Made by a program: the position numbers and the translations under genes | Notes under the pieces: generated by a model | Told to the model about the DNA's origin: nothing | What the model saw: only the letters and a program-made list of their open reading frames with translations | Databases searched by the model: none | NCBI GenBank assembly: GCA_022036555.1 | Contig: CM039140.1 | Span: 2,338,785-2,402,784 of the forward strand | DNA length: 64,000 bases | Origin: Microstegium vimineum | Taxonomy: Eukaryota > Streptophyta > Magnoliopsida > Poales > Poaceae | Direction: 5' to 3' | Shown here: one piece after another, positions 12,719 to 24,790 of the stretch | Layout of the letters: each line of letters starts with the position of its first letter | Numbering within the stretch: position 1 is the first letter of the stretch

Positions 12719-15700
12719 TGAAAGAAGATGCACATATTTTCTGATATTATGTTAATAGCATTTTAAATATTATTAAATTCCAAGACTACATCTCTCTATT
12801 TCTTTTCAGTTGTGGAAGACAATGTGCCCTAGTTTGCATCCATGGTCAATCTAATATGTTTTTAGGAGGAATTATTCTTTAAAGGCACTAGAAGAATGTT
12901 ATGTGCTACATTGTCATTTCTTTACATTCTAACATTATTTTATTTCAAATTGTTTCCATAATTCTATATGCATCTATAAAATTTGAAAACAGAAGAATGG
13001 ATTTACTTTTTGTTTAATTACCGTATAATATAATATTTTCTTTGTATGTGCCAACACTCTCACGGTGCAACTGGTCAGCTCAACATGTCAGAGAAGCGGT
13101 TGGCTGAGCCAGCCCGAGTTCGAGTCATGTCACCATCTTCTTAAGATGAAAACCAGGGGGACGTCTCTCCTCCTGGTCGAGTCTTTTATATATATAATAT
13201 TTTCTTTGTATGATCCATTGTACAATTTATTAAAGAGCTTACTCATATCTATTTGAAAATAATGGCATAATTTTGTGTAGGTTGCTTTTGTCGGGTTAGT
13301 CACTTGCACAATCTTTCTTCGCACAAGATTGCACCCTGTTGATGAGCAAAATGGAAGTCTTTATCTCTCTTGTCTGTTCTATGGGCTTGTACATATGCTG
13401 TTCAATGGTTTTACAGAATTGCCTATTACTATTTCACGGCTTCCAGTGTTTTATAAGCAGAGAGAGAATTTCTTTCATCCTGCATGGGCTTTCTCAATCC
13501 CCAACTGGATATTAAGAATTCCATATTCTCTTATTGAGGCCGCAGTATGGTCATGTGCTGTTTACTACACAGTAGGCTTTGCACCAACTGCTGATAGGTA
13601 CCAATAGCTACCTTACTAGCCCATCTAGAGATAGAGTCCTTATTGTTGTACCTGGACATGTTAAAATAATGCAAACTATGTGCAGGTTCTTTCGCTTTAT
13701 GCTATTGTTGTTCTCTGTCCATCAAATGGCTTTGGGACTTTTTCGGATGATGGGGGCTATAGCACGAGACATGACTATTGCTAATACTTTTGGATCATTT
13801 GCCATACTGTCAATTTTTCTTTTAGGAGGGTTCATTGTCCCTAGAGGTGAGTGTTTATATATTTATTTCCTGTGGTATATTGAATTGTGCTATACATTTT
13901 CTCTCTAATTAATGATCTAGATAAGAATGATTCTTACTTTTGATGCAACATATTGTGACTTTGTTACTCTGTGCTGCATAACAGAGGCTATAAAACCATG
14001 GTGGCAGTGGGCTTATTGGCTTTCTCCCTTGATGTATGCACAACGTGCTATTTCAGTTAACGAATTCTCAGCATCCAGATGGTCAAAGGTCTGTATACTA
14101 GCATGAATTATCTCTCACTATCTCTGTTTACTAGTAAGAATCACCTTTTCTTTCTCCTTGTTTTTACTTTTCGAAGTGTGACTAAGAAGGGTTACAATAA
14201 CATAATTGATAGAGATAGAGTTTTATTTGCAAGAAAAAACACCAGTAGCACCGCTGTCTCAACAACATCCATCACACACAGTGACAAAGCACAAAATACC
14301 TCACAAAGCCTCGCAGTACAACGTACACAAAATTAAATGTGTGGTTGGGAAGCCTGTCTTAATTGAACTGAACACTCATTTGCCTTTTTCGCTACCTGCT
14401 ACATTGTTACATGCCCGTTCTAAAAAAAACTATGGTTTCATTCTTTCCATAAATTCCATATATAAGATTTAGATAGCCATTCCATTGAACTCACGCCATT
14501 TGTTTTCGGGGCTGAATGCTTGAAATTACATATAGTTCAAATTTGTTATTGGTGGGGGTCAAACATAATTTGCTTTAACCACATGCATATCTATTGCATC
14601 ATTGCCTTTTACTAGAAGAAGAATCATTTCACATTGTTTATTATTGTTAGATATATTTTATTTTGACATGTATCATTATAGGTATTTGGTTCTGGCAACA
14701 ATCCTGTTGGATCCAACGTTCTTATTTCACACGATCTCCCTACACAAGATTACTGGTACTGGATTGGAGTTTGTGTTTTATTGGCTTATGCTATCTTGTT
14801 CAATGCTTTGTTTACTCTTGCTTTGGCATTCCTTAACCGTAAGTGTAGAAATGCAGTTATAATTCTAAATCCATCTTCAGTAAGCTGCTTTTTGATTTCT
14901 CAAAACTAGATTGTAATTGCTTTTGAAGCTCTACGAAAGGCCCAAGCAATTCTTCCATCCAATTCTGAAGAAACAAATGATGCATTGACTTATAGTGTAT
15001 CAGATGGACATGCAATTGCAGGTGATTTTCATTTTCTTAACAATCATGATTCTAGTATTTAATATAACATTTTCTTCCATAATGCGTTCAAAAAGATATA
15101 TCTTTTTTTTCATTGTGTATGTTCTAACATCTTTCAAGGTATGTATTGGAACTTGCTTTTCATGTTGAACATTATAAGCATATGAAGTTCAATGTTACTC
15201 CTCCATTAAAACATATAAGGTCTATTTTTATTTATACAAGTCCAACATTGTGTCTGTCTATATATGTTAGTAGCAACTAAATAAAATACAAGAACATTTA
15301 GCACATTAAAACTGTTTGACTGATTGATATTTCAAAGGGCTCATACACAATATGGATTTTGTACCTATATAAATTCATATATTATATGACAAATATGGAC
15401 TTGACAGTTGGGTCAAAATAAAACATACCTTATATCTGAGTGGGTGGAAAGTAATAATTATTTAAGAGTAAATAAATTCAAATAATTATGTTTCTATATC
15501 TATTGATTTGTCTACCTTCATCATTAATTACAGTGTGCACTTTTGACCAGGCTAATTTTTTATTCTCAACGTGAGGATAAAGTATTGTACTTGATTAAAG
15601 AGTTATTTATTCTTGAATTGCAGAAAGTAATGGAAGAAATTATGAAGTCAGAGGGCAGACTGAAGGCGAACTTAACAAGGGAATGATATTACCATTTCAA

Positions 15701-18700
15701 CCTCAAACAATGACGTTTCACAACATTAACTATTTTGTTGATATGCCAAAGGTTGTTCTTCTAAAACTTTTTATTTATGTTTTTATAGTTGAATCACTAG
15801 CTAATATGGTTTCTACATGCATATAGGAAATGCAAGCAACAGGTGTACCTGAGAAAAGACTACAGTTGCTATGTGAAGTAAGCGGAGTATTTAGACCACA
15901 TGTCTTAACAGCACTGGTTGGCTCAAGTGGTGCTGGAAAGACAACCCTTCTTGACGTTTTGTCTGGTAGAAAAACAGGTGGATATATTGAAGGTGATATC
16001 AAGATTTCTGGCCATAAGAAAGAACAAAGAACCTTTGCCAGGATAGCTGGTTATGTTGAGCAAAATGATATACACTCGCCACAAGTAACAGTAGAAGAGT
16101 CCTTGTGGTTTTCATCAATCTTACGACTTCCAAAAGATATAACTACAAAAACAAGACAGGTATGACTTGTACTAACTCTTTTTAATCTAGGGTGAAATTA
16201 ATATTTGAGATTATGCACACTTTAAACTATCTTGCAGGAATTTGTTGAGGAAGTTATGGCTTTGGTAGAGCTTGATCAACTGAGACATGCATTAGTAGGG
16301 AAACAGGGTTCTACTGGATTGTCAACGGAGCAAAGGAAGCGCCTTACAATAGCTGTTGAACTAGTTGCAAATCCTTCAATAATTTTTTTGGATGAACCTA
16401 CTTCTGGTTTGGATGCTCGAGCAGCTGCCATTGTGATGCGGACTATTAGAAATACTGTTGATACAGGAAGAACTGTTGTTTGCACTATACACCAGCCCAA
16501 CATTGACATCTTTGAAGCTTTTGATGAGGTTGGTGTGTTTTTTTTTGTCTTATAGTCACCCACCATTTTATTGTTGACTATTCTCCCTAATTTCAGCTCC
16601 TCCTCCTGAAACGTGGAGGTCGCGTTATATATGGTGGTTCTCTGGGTGTCAATTCAATTGATATGATTGATTACTTTCAGGTTGCTCTTTTTATCTTTAT
16701 ATACTTTATAAAATATTTTAACAGCTGAATTAGTTCTTACTTATAAGGTTCGGTTTACTTAAAAAAGTATGTCAGTTGACACTCATCTTTCAGTGTTCTA
16801 AAAATACGTATGAAGTTATGAAATATGCGGCCTAAAAAATTCTTGATCTCTAAAGTTGCTTACACCAACACTCTATTATTAACAACTATATGTTTTGTTA
16901 ATATTCTCAACACAGTCCAATCCTGGTGTTAATCATATCTCTGAAGGCTACAATCCAGCAACCTGGATGCTTGAAGTCACTACACAAGCATGTGAAGAGA
17001 TTCTTGGTTTAGATTTTGCAGTGGTGTACAAAAACTCCGATCAGTTCAGGTGATTTCTATTGAACATAAAGAAGTGCTAATGTTGTGGTTTTCTTGGCCT
17101 AAGTAATTTTATTTCAGTATTCTTTTGTGAGGACACCAAATCTATGCAACTTTTGAGGCATTTTGTTTACAAACTTCTTCACAATATTTTAGGGAAGTGG
17201 AACAGTTAATTAAAGAATCAAGTATTCCAGCTTTTGGCACGGAACCTTTGAAATTCTCATCAGAGTTTTCACAGAACTTTCTTACTCAGTTCAAAGCTTG
17301 CTTGCGTAAGCAAAGCCTTGTTTACTGGAGAAGCCCAGAGTACAATGTTGTGCGGTTATTTTTCACGGCAATTTCAGCAATCATATTCGGATCAATATTT
17401 TGGAATGTGGGGATGAAAAGGTAATTCTCTCTCTTATTCATATTACATTTGTTTTTTTTGTTTTTAAATTCACGTGTTTAAAATGAATATACATTGATTT
17501 CATTGGTTCATAGCTAGCGAAACATGTTATTTCCATTTTTGTCAAAGTATTAATTTGTTATTTAAGATGTGTTACCTTCAAAGGACTAGAATAACAAGAA
17601 AACATGAATAAACAATGAAAAAGGCACCGGTTATACAACAAACATCCAAACTTCACCTTATTCATGTCCCTAGTAATATTCATGACCCAATTGACATGGC
17701 AAATGATCTTAGCGTTGTCCATGTTACTGGTTTTTATTATCCTCTGAAACTGTACAGTGACTTATGTCTACCATAATGTCTTGTAGTTTTACCATTATCA
17801 TATTATATTGCTCATGTGTGAGTCGTAATGTAGATGGGAGGTGTATGAGGCTCTAGTAATATCTAGTTTTTCCAAAAACAATTAATGTTACTAGATCCAT
17901 CATGACAGATAGTTCTATCTTGGACAGTTACGTTCTACAGTATAGGAGCTATGTAATGCAAGATGGTACGAGTATGGATCATAAGTGTACATCATAAGAT
18001 TGGTGTTACTAAATTCAATGCGGTAGATATTTTTCCATAATATCTGTTTTGTCAAATAATTAAATTTACTGAAATCATTAGTGGATATGTCATCTTGGAG
18101 GCCATGGCAAGGTCCTAAATAACTTATATTTTATAATTGGGGTATATATTTCTTAATGTATCTTGTTTTATTAATAATACCAATGGGGTTGGGAATGTTT
18201 TATTCTCATGAAAGGGTGGCAAAATTTTTGCCATAATTTTAATATAAAAACAGAGAAATTGGCTTAGTTTTTAAGGAAAACTAGGCCTGAAAATTTTACA
18301 ACCGTGAGATGGAAACTACTCAACAAACAACTAAGGGTTGGGAATGCTGAACTCTAGGATCCTGTATTTAATATCCACACTTGTCTCTATGCTCATAAAT
18401 AATTTGACTTCGGACTTGGTTTTAATGACTGGGATAAAAATATTACTCCTTGCTTGAAATGTACACTTGGATAATTTACACATTCAGTTTAGAGCACATG
18501 GTTCATAGGCTAATACAAGTGTAACTATGCAGAGACACAACAGAAGATTTGATGCTTATCATGGGATCTCTTTACGCGGCATGCCTGTTTCTTGGTGTAA
18601 ATAATGCCTCATCCGTGCAGCCTGTGGTATCAACTGAGAGGACTGTCTACTACCGGGAACGTGCTGCTAGAATGTACTCATCGTTCCCATATGCTGCAGC

Positions 18701-19702
18701 ACAGGTTAGCCAAGCTCACAGCAATCTTCTCTGTTTTTTCCTAGCTAGAAGATCCCAGTTTCTAATGTTTCTTAAATTTGATAGGGTCTTGTAGAGATTC
18801 CTTACATTGCAGGTCAGACATTGATATTTGGCCTCATCACGTATTTCATGATCAACTATGAGAGGAACATAGGCAAGTCACATGTCATCAAGGAAAATCA
18901 TTCTTCTTAATGGACTTCATGTTTTCTACACATGATATTTCTTGTGTGTTTGCTGTATTCTGATAAAGTCAACCTTTTACTACAGGAAAATTGCTTTTGT
19001 ATCTTGTTTACCTGTTCCTTACTTTCACCTACTTCACGTTCTACGGGATGGTGGCAGTAGGCTTGACCCCAAAACAAGAAGTGGCAGCAGTAGTATCCTC
19101 TGCTTTTTACTCCCTGTGGAATCTTCTCTCTGGGTTCCTCATCCCGCAATCCGTAAGTTACTGAATTGCGAAAAGAAATCATTATGCTTCTAATTGTTCT
19201 TAAGTTTTGAACATACAAATCTTACTCAACCAATTCTTGTATCTGTAAACAAGATGATATATAATTTACTTGTTAACCTAGCTTTCTAGTAAAAATAAAA
19301 AATAAATCATTATTCATCTTCAAGAGGTGTGGGTAACCAGATTTTTTCAACATCAGTTTTCAGTCATTCCAGAGAGTGTTTCAGTATTGATGTTTATCTT
19401 TTTTCTAAACGTTTTACTGGTCATTCATCATGCAGAGGATCCCTGGCTGGTGGATCTGGTTCTATTACATCTGTCCAGTGGCCTGGACCCTGCGAGGCAT
19501 CATTACATCGCAGCTGGGTGATGTTCAAACCAGGATTGTCGGCCCTGGTTTCGATGGGACCGTGCAGGAGTTCCTCGAGGAAAGCCTGGGATTTCAACAG
19601 GGGATGGCTGGTGTCACAGTTGCAGTGCTCATTGGCTTCTCTCTCTTCTTCTTTGCCATCTACGCGACTTCTATCAAGGTTCTAAATTTCCAGAGAAGAT
19701 AA
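7671..19702 (+). CDS. Full-size PDR-type ABC transporter, ABCG31/PDR3-like, 24 exons
   Basis: Predicted plasma-membrane ATP-driven exporter, NBD-TMD-NBD-TMD, 1442 aa, normal for plant PDR proteins. Exons: 7671-8014, 8222-8342, 8911-8999, 9555-9639, 9795-9957, 10687-10763, 10841-10985, 11608-11909, 11987-12265, 13281-13597, 13686-13846, 13985-14088, 14682-14838, 14929-15021, 15624-15751, 15827-16159, 16238-16528, 16597-16680, 16916-17049, 17193-17420, 18533-18704, 18785-18872, 18986-19152, 19436-19702. All phases join (4329 nt). NBD1 has Walker A GPPSSGKST (~aa 190), signature VSGGQ (~334) and Walker B LLMDEIS. NBD2 has GSSGAGKTT (~887), the degenerate signature LSTEQ and FLDEP. The two membrane domains lie at about aa 510-780 and 1160-1440, and the C-terminus is NFQRR. 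Introns are GT-AG except intron 22 (GC-AG). From memory it resembles Arabidopsis ABCG31, linked to ABA export and pollen coat lipids; the substrate here is not shown. Rice numbering differs. A second ATG at 7674 is equally possible. Confidence 0.93.
10630..10691 (+). repeat. Perfect 31-bp tandem duplication across the intron 5 acceptor
   Basis: Bases 10630-10660 and 10661-10691 are identical and each contains 'gatgtgtag/agtgc'. The downstream acceptor (exon from 10687) keeps the ABCG frame. The upstream copy, if used, would add 31 nt and shift the frame. Confidence 0.9.
12656..12717. repeat. AT dinucleotide microsatellite in intron 9 of the ABCG gene
   Basis: An almost uninterrupted (TA)n tract lies within the roughly 1-kb intron 9. 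It is likely to be length-polymorphic. Nothing else of note is in this part of the intron. Confidence 0.9.
13049..13191 (+). mobile_element. tRNA-derived SINE in intron 9 of the ABCG gene
   Basis: An approximately 143-bp insertion is flanked by a 21-bp direct repeat (13028-13048 and 13192-13212, beginning atataatatt and ending tttgtatg), the long target duplication typical of retroposition. Inside are a box A-like segment (caactggtcagctcaac) and a box B (gagttcgagtc), and the 3' end runs into tttatata. The sense strand is the gene's own. It is non-coding and clear of both splice sites. Confidence 0.8.
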
Positions 19703-20679
19703 TCAGCCTGAGTAAAGAGCCTCCATATAGTTTGTTTCCTACTTTAATTTGAGGTGCCAACATCAAAAGTTTTCTGCTACACGCTGGATGGATGAAGCAC
19801 CCATTGATCGATCGTAGGACAAAGTTCTCACAAGTATAGAGGATTGTAGATAATTGAAGGATGTATTAGTTTCCTTAGAACAACACTTGAAGCACCCATT
19901 TGATTACTATCCCAAACGAACAACAGTAATGCATTGCTGCTCAGATAAATTGTGCCTTATCTGCTACAGTGAGCCCGTCACAATTGCCACAACCATTTTG
20001 ACTAGCTGGTTTAGCTATATAGCACCAGGGAAATCAAATCTCTAAATCACTAATTGCTGATTGGAAGCATGTTTTTTTGGGCCTTATGAACCAATTCAAG
20101 ATTTTGCATCGACTTCTCTGTCCTCGGGCTATATAGTTAAAGTTTTTTCCCGTAATGTTTTTACATCCGTGTAAGAAACTTTTGACATTTGGGACTTCTC
20201 TTCACGGATGTTAAACTTTTTAGAAGTTTCTTACACGGATACATTACGTTTAGGGACTTCTCTGTTTTTACATTTGGGACTTTATACATCCGTGTATAAA
20301 GTTTTTTCCGGGTAAGTCTGAATGGTATGGGTCGTGTAAGAAACTTTAACTTCTTCTTAATGAAACACGAGTCATCGAGCTTGTTATAGAAAAAAAAAAA
20401 GTTTACGTCAAAAAACGCTCGTTTGATGGTGGAACTGGAACTGGAGCCGGATGCTGCACGGCGTCTGGGCGACGGGGACGAGTGGCGCGGCGTGCGCGAC
20501 TTGGCGACGACCCGGCCAAACTTCTGCCCAGCACAGGTGACTGCGGAGGGCTCTCGTCTTCGCTCTCTGCGTGTCGGCAAAACAACCAACCAACGAGCTG
20601 GTTTCTTCTTGTTCTAGACAAACGCAGCAACTCTTTCTTCCTGATTCTTAAAAAAAAACATACTTTCTTCCTGAGTCAT
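19703..20679. other. 3' flank of the ABCG gene, no gene seen
   Basis: The first few hundred bases would hold the 3' UTR; I see no single convincing poly(A) signal. At 20161-20350 there is a cluster of short inverted and direct repeats (atccgtgta, agaaactt, gggacttctc). At 20400-20640 a GC-rich patch has short overlapping frames on both strands with no recognisable domain. Confidence 0.6.
20164..20242. repeat. Inverted repeat downstream of the ABCG gene
   Basis: The arm at 20164-20183 (catccgtgtaagaaactttt) is nearly complementary to 20223-20242 (ending tttcttacacggata), with a loop of about 40 nt that itself holds a partial copy. Further half-sites lie at 20287-20300 and 20333-20347. It may be a small foldback MITE; no target duplication was found. 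Confidence 0.6.
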
Positions 20680-21660
20680 AACGGGAATGGGCCGGCCCGG
20701 ACCTGACCTTGGATCTGGCCCTGTGGCTCTAAGGCCAATTTGCAAGGCCACGGGCCGACCCAAATCTTCTAAAGCCTTTGGCCTCGCTGACCCAATGGGT
20801 ACCCTGGGGCCGACCCAAAATATTGACGCTTTGTATATAACTATACATTTAGCAGGTAATTGTACATGCCTAATATAACTATATAAAATCTTTAAGGTTA
20901 TAATAATTAAAAATCAGAACCGTAAGTAAGAGACAACGACCTTTCAGAGAAAAAAAATCAAGGCTCTGCTCTGTATTTTTTTTTCTTTTGGCTCCATGCC
21001 AGCTAACTGTCATCCGGGCGGTGCGGAGCGGAGGCAGATTCTAGCTCCCCACAGGCCACAACTCTGCATGCACCATTATGCCATTTGCCTGACTGTTATC
21101 TGTCTGCTAGCACTTTGATCTCCATCTCCTCGTCTGGTTACTGCAGCAAGCAGCAGCAGCTTATAGTGCAGTGAACTACAGATGCACTGCCCGTATGGAA
21201 GGGAATTGAAGCATGCATGTGCAGTCAGCCAGTGAGTAGCTAAGCATATACACGTATGGCCGTCTTGCACTCCTGCTACTGGTAGGCCGGTAGCATGATG
21301 AACAGATACATATAGTCATCTCTCGCTAGTGGCTAATAACTACTCAGTTTGTTACATCAAACAACCAAAGCAAAAGACCCTCACACTCTGTCATCCGTAA
21401 CAAGGAACCTCTAACTCCGTCAATGAAAAAAAAATTATTCTATTTGTCATATTTATTCCAAATACAAAAAACAACAAAAAAAAATTAAGAAAAAAATATT
21501 TTTATATAATAGTTAGGTTGACCCATCATACCCATTGGGTCAATAGGTCCTGGCCCTATTGACCCATTTTAAACTTTGAGGCCGGCCCTCATGGCCCATT
21601 GACCTTGCTTTTATGGGTCGGGTCAACTACCCAACGGGTCGACCCGACCCATTCCCATCT
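20680..21660. mobile_element. hAT-like non-autonomous element, probable
   Basis: The left end aacgggaatgggccgg and right end ccgacccattcccatct are inverted repeats of each other. The 8-bp flanks tgagtcat (20672-20679) and tgattcct (21661-21668) agree at 6 of 8 positions, compatible with an aged hAT target duplication. Both ends are GC-rich 'gggcc' repeats and the middle is unrelated sequence without a transposase. Confidence 0.5.
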
Positions 21661-22924
21661 TGATTCCTTAGCCATGCATGCTTAGACTATTGCAGAGCGT
21701 GCGGGGAAGCACGGCCCCAATTCGCCCAGTATTCGTTTACATACACACCCGGCGACGCAAAAGGTACCCATGACACCTTTGACTAATTTGAAGTTCCAAG
21801 TTAAGGTGAATTCTAAGATGAGACCGATTAATAGATTTGGATTTTGAGATATGGATGACTTAACGGCTCTATCAAATGATCTCCATCATTTATAGAGGCT
21901 ATATGATGGAACATCTTTATTAACGTCTCTCTATAAATCGATTAACAGCAGCAGAAACACGATAATGTCCATCTTTGTAAATATTTTTTAAGGAAAAAAT
22001 AACCAAAAATGGCATTTTTTAAAATCCTAGTACAAACTCTACTAAATGACCTATTTGCCTCACGTATTCCCTTCCCACCACTACAACAATTAGGAATCTT
22101 GTATTGAATAATTGCCTCCTAAACAATTTTAACTACGAAGCTTTAGATCTTCTCGGCCACTGTTAAGTTTTGGAATAAGTCTCCATCAGTAACCGTTTGA
22201 AAATTTCAAAGATTTCAATCTCAAAGTCTATGAATTTCAAAATGAAACTCTAAATGTTTTCAATATATAAAACTTGTCAACTATAAAGTTGTATTATTCG
22301 TGTTGACAATGAAAATATTGGTACAAATCATGTCAACATATGAAATCTTTTGAAAATTCCAAATTTGAATTTTTAAACATGAGAAATCTGATTTTTAAAT
22401 CTCCTAAAAAATCCAAGAAAAATAAAACAAATATTTAAGACTCTACATGAATATTTAAATAAAAATCTTTACTGAAGGACCGAACAGGTGACTGTACAGG
22501 GTGAATGTGAGCCAATTCAAAATTTCTTTGACCTCGGTGATGACCGACGATCACACCAGAGTGCTCAATGTAGCGAAAAAACAACCACACAAAAGAGACT
22601 CAAAGAAACCGGAAACAGTGCTGTCTACTTTGATTACAATGAAGAAAGAGCTCAACTCGAAATCCTTCAAACCGACAAGTGATTTGAGGACTGAAAAGTT
22701 TCTGGGCCCTCTTGGACACCCACGAAACAAACGGTTCACAAAACGGAGAGGACCTTTATCCAAGAAATCAGCCTAGAGTGCTGACTGCTGAGGGTGAGCA
22801 TTTTGCTACTGAGGTGGCGGCTTCGGTGAGCAAACGATGCATGGGTGCAACACATTACTGGGGCCGCATACATTGCACTTCTCATTGAGTTCAGCAACTC
22901 GTGTAATGCAATTGAGCATGTCCA
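21661..22924. other. AT-rich repeat DNA, possible CACTA left end
   Basis: No gene was seen. A CACTA-like terminus (cactacaacaattagg) begins at 22079. The following 400 bp resemble 5230-5780 and 33050-33750 in carrying 'caactataaagttgta' and 'gaatttgaaattt'-type repeats. The short frames at 22488-22776 show no domain. Confidence 0.4.
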
Positions 22925-23510
22925 GCTATCGGATTTGCCGGACACTTTCGTATGGAGGCCTTCTGGAGCCACAAATACTCGGCAGCTCAGCCTATGGTGC
23001 CATGTTCCGGGGGGCGTCTCCTGTGCTTGGGTGAAACAGTGGCAGCCCCTCCGCAATTCGTTTTTTCTTCTAGCTCACGTTGTAGGATCGGCGCTGGACA
23101 GCGGAACAACGTTTCAGGTACGGTTTGCAGGACTCTGCGGTCAAGCTCCTGAAAGTGTGGACCATATCTTGCTTGGCTGTTGCTACAGTTGCGAAGTGTG
23201 GCAGATCTGTGTGGGAAGGTTGCATCTTTAGGTGCTGGTGGAGCATGAAGTTGTCATGGCATGGTGGTTGAGAACGAGGAAAGGAGTGCCCAAACCTTTC
23301 CGACGCGGTTTCGACTCGCTTTTTTTTTCCTCATTGGCTGGATGATTTTGAAGGAGCCAAACACTTGGACCTTCAACAGAAATCAGAGGACGGCTTTTGA
23401 GCTAGCCAATGCAATTCTTGATGAGGCTCAGACGTGGTGTGCGGCGGGCTTTAGGCAGCTAGCGGTGCTGCTGTTCAGGTTCTAGTCCTTGTGTTCTCAG
23501 GAGCTAAATT
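22925..23510 (+). pseudogene. LINE (non-LTR retrotransposon) 3' end relic, zf-RVT region
   Basis: Conceptual translation in shifting frames gives the zinc-binding C-terminal region of plant LINE reverse transcriptases. Recognisable pieces are 'SAYGAMFRGASPVLG' (about 22990-23034), 'CGQAPESVDHILLGC' (about 23140-23185), 'AWWLRTRKGVPKPFRRGFDS' (about 23260-23318) and 'RNTWTFNRNQRTAFELANAI'-like sequence to 23485. At least three frameshifts or stops break it, and no upstream RT or endonuclease was found. Confidence 0.7.
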
Positions 23511-23962
23511 TGGTTATCATGTAATCTTCTAGCCCAGGAACCAGTAGAGTGTAGGGTGCTTGGTAACCTTGTTGTTACCCTGTCTTGGAATCATGTAACA
23601 ACTATTCTGCGGCGTTCAGCTCTCACAAATTTCAGTAGCTCGAAATTTCCTCTCAAAAGTCAAAACAACCTCAAATGAACTCCAAATGAATAAAATTTGG
23701 TGGCGAGGTAGAAGGAGATGTCAGAAAGATATTCCAAAAATCACAAAGGTAAAATGCCAAGTGAACTCCATAGATCGAGAAAACCTTGGACCGGATTGTT
23801 TGCAAATTAATTTACACAAGTGATATTCTAAAAAGCCTGCCTCTATTAAACACTTTCAGATGTGATCTTATATCAAGACGCCAATCTCTAAAAATCCTTC
23901 TATAAAAACGGTTGTTTTTTTTGGACCGTCTTCATTAATCAACCGACCATCTCTCAAATTTA

Positions 23963-24226
23963 CTACTCTCCAACCCAAATTATAAGACATTCCAAGAGTG
24001 TTGGAGAGTCAAAAACTTTCAAGTTTGACAAAACTTATACTATAATATAATAATATTATTTATGATGCCGACTAAGTTTCATTAAATTCTTCATCAATTA
24101 TGTTTTTATAATATATATATTTGATATCATAAATCTTTATAATTTTATCTATAATTTTAATCAAACTTGAGATGTTTTTACTCCAAAATTCTTGAGATGT
24201 TTTCTAATTTAGGATGGAGGAAGTAG
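23963..24226. mobile_element. Stowaway-like MITE
   Basis: The left end ctactctccaacccaaatta and the right end, near-complement, tttaggatggaggaagtag are flanked by TA (23961-23962 and 24227-24228). The element is AT-rich, about 264 bp and non-coding, as expected for mariner-derived Stowaway MITEs. Confidence 0.6.
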
Positions 24227-24614
24227 TATTTTTTAACACACGTATACTTTCTTGACTGCCTCTGTAATAAAAGAAGGGAGCTGCCTTCTATACTCATCTT
24301 CCTTATTATAGCGGTGTGTTGACGCGTCACACACTTATCCGAGTTGTACGTATATTATTGTTATTATGCTATTGAGATTTTATTTGGATTCCTTGAGCTA
24401 ACAATTACGCCCTTCATTGTAAATTATAAGACGCTTTGATTTTTCTATATTCGTAGATTTTATTATATAAAGTTATGTCTAGATACATAATAACAACTAA
24501 TGTATTTAGAAATATCAAAACATATTGTAACATGGAACGGATGGAGTACATGTTAAACTTTAGTCCTTATTATAAGGATTCGAACAGGAGGACTAATGGA
24601 TATGCTACAGTTTA

Positions 24615-24790
24615 GGGCCTGTTTAGTTCTACTCAAAATTTCAAAATTTAACCAGATTTTTTGTCATATCGAATTTTTAACACATGCATGGAACATTAAA
24701 TATAGATAAAAAATAACTAATTACACAGTTTGTCTGGATAATAATTACCAAATACAACGACCCGTAAGAATTTTGGAACTAAACAAGACC
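24615..24790. mobile_element. Tourist-like MITE
   Basis: A 176-bp element has ends gggcctgtttagttc and gaactaaacaagacc (inverted repeats). It is flanked by TTA at 24612-24614 and 24791-24793. This 'ggccttgtttagtt' family is common in grasses. It is non-coding. Confidence 0.75.

Noticed and set aside
13040..13190. Possible tRNA gene in ABCG intron 9
   Set aside because: It has box A/B-like motifs but no acceptor stem or full cloverleaf, and long flanking direct repeats; a SINE explains it better.
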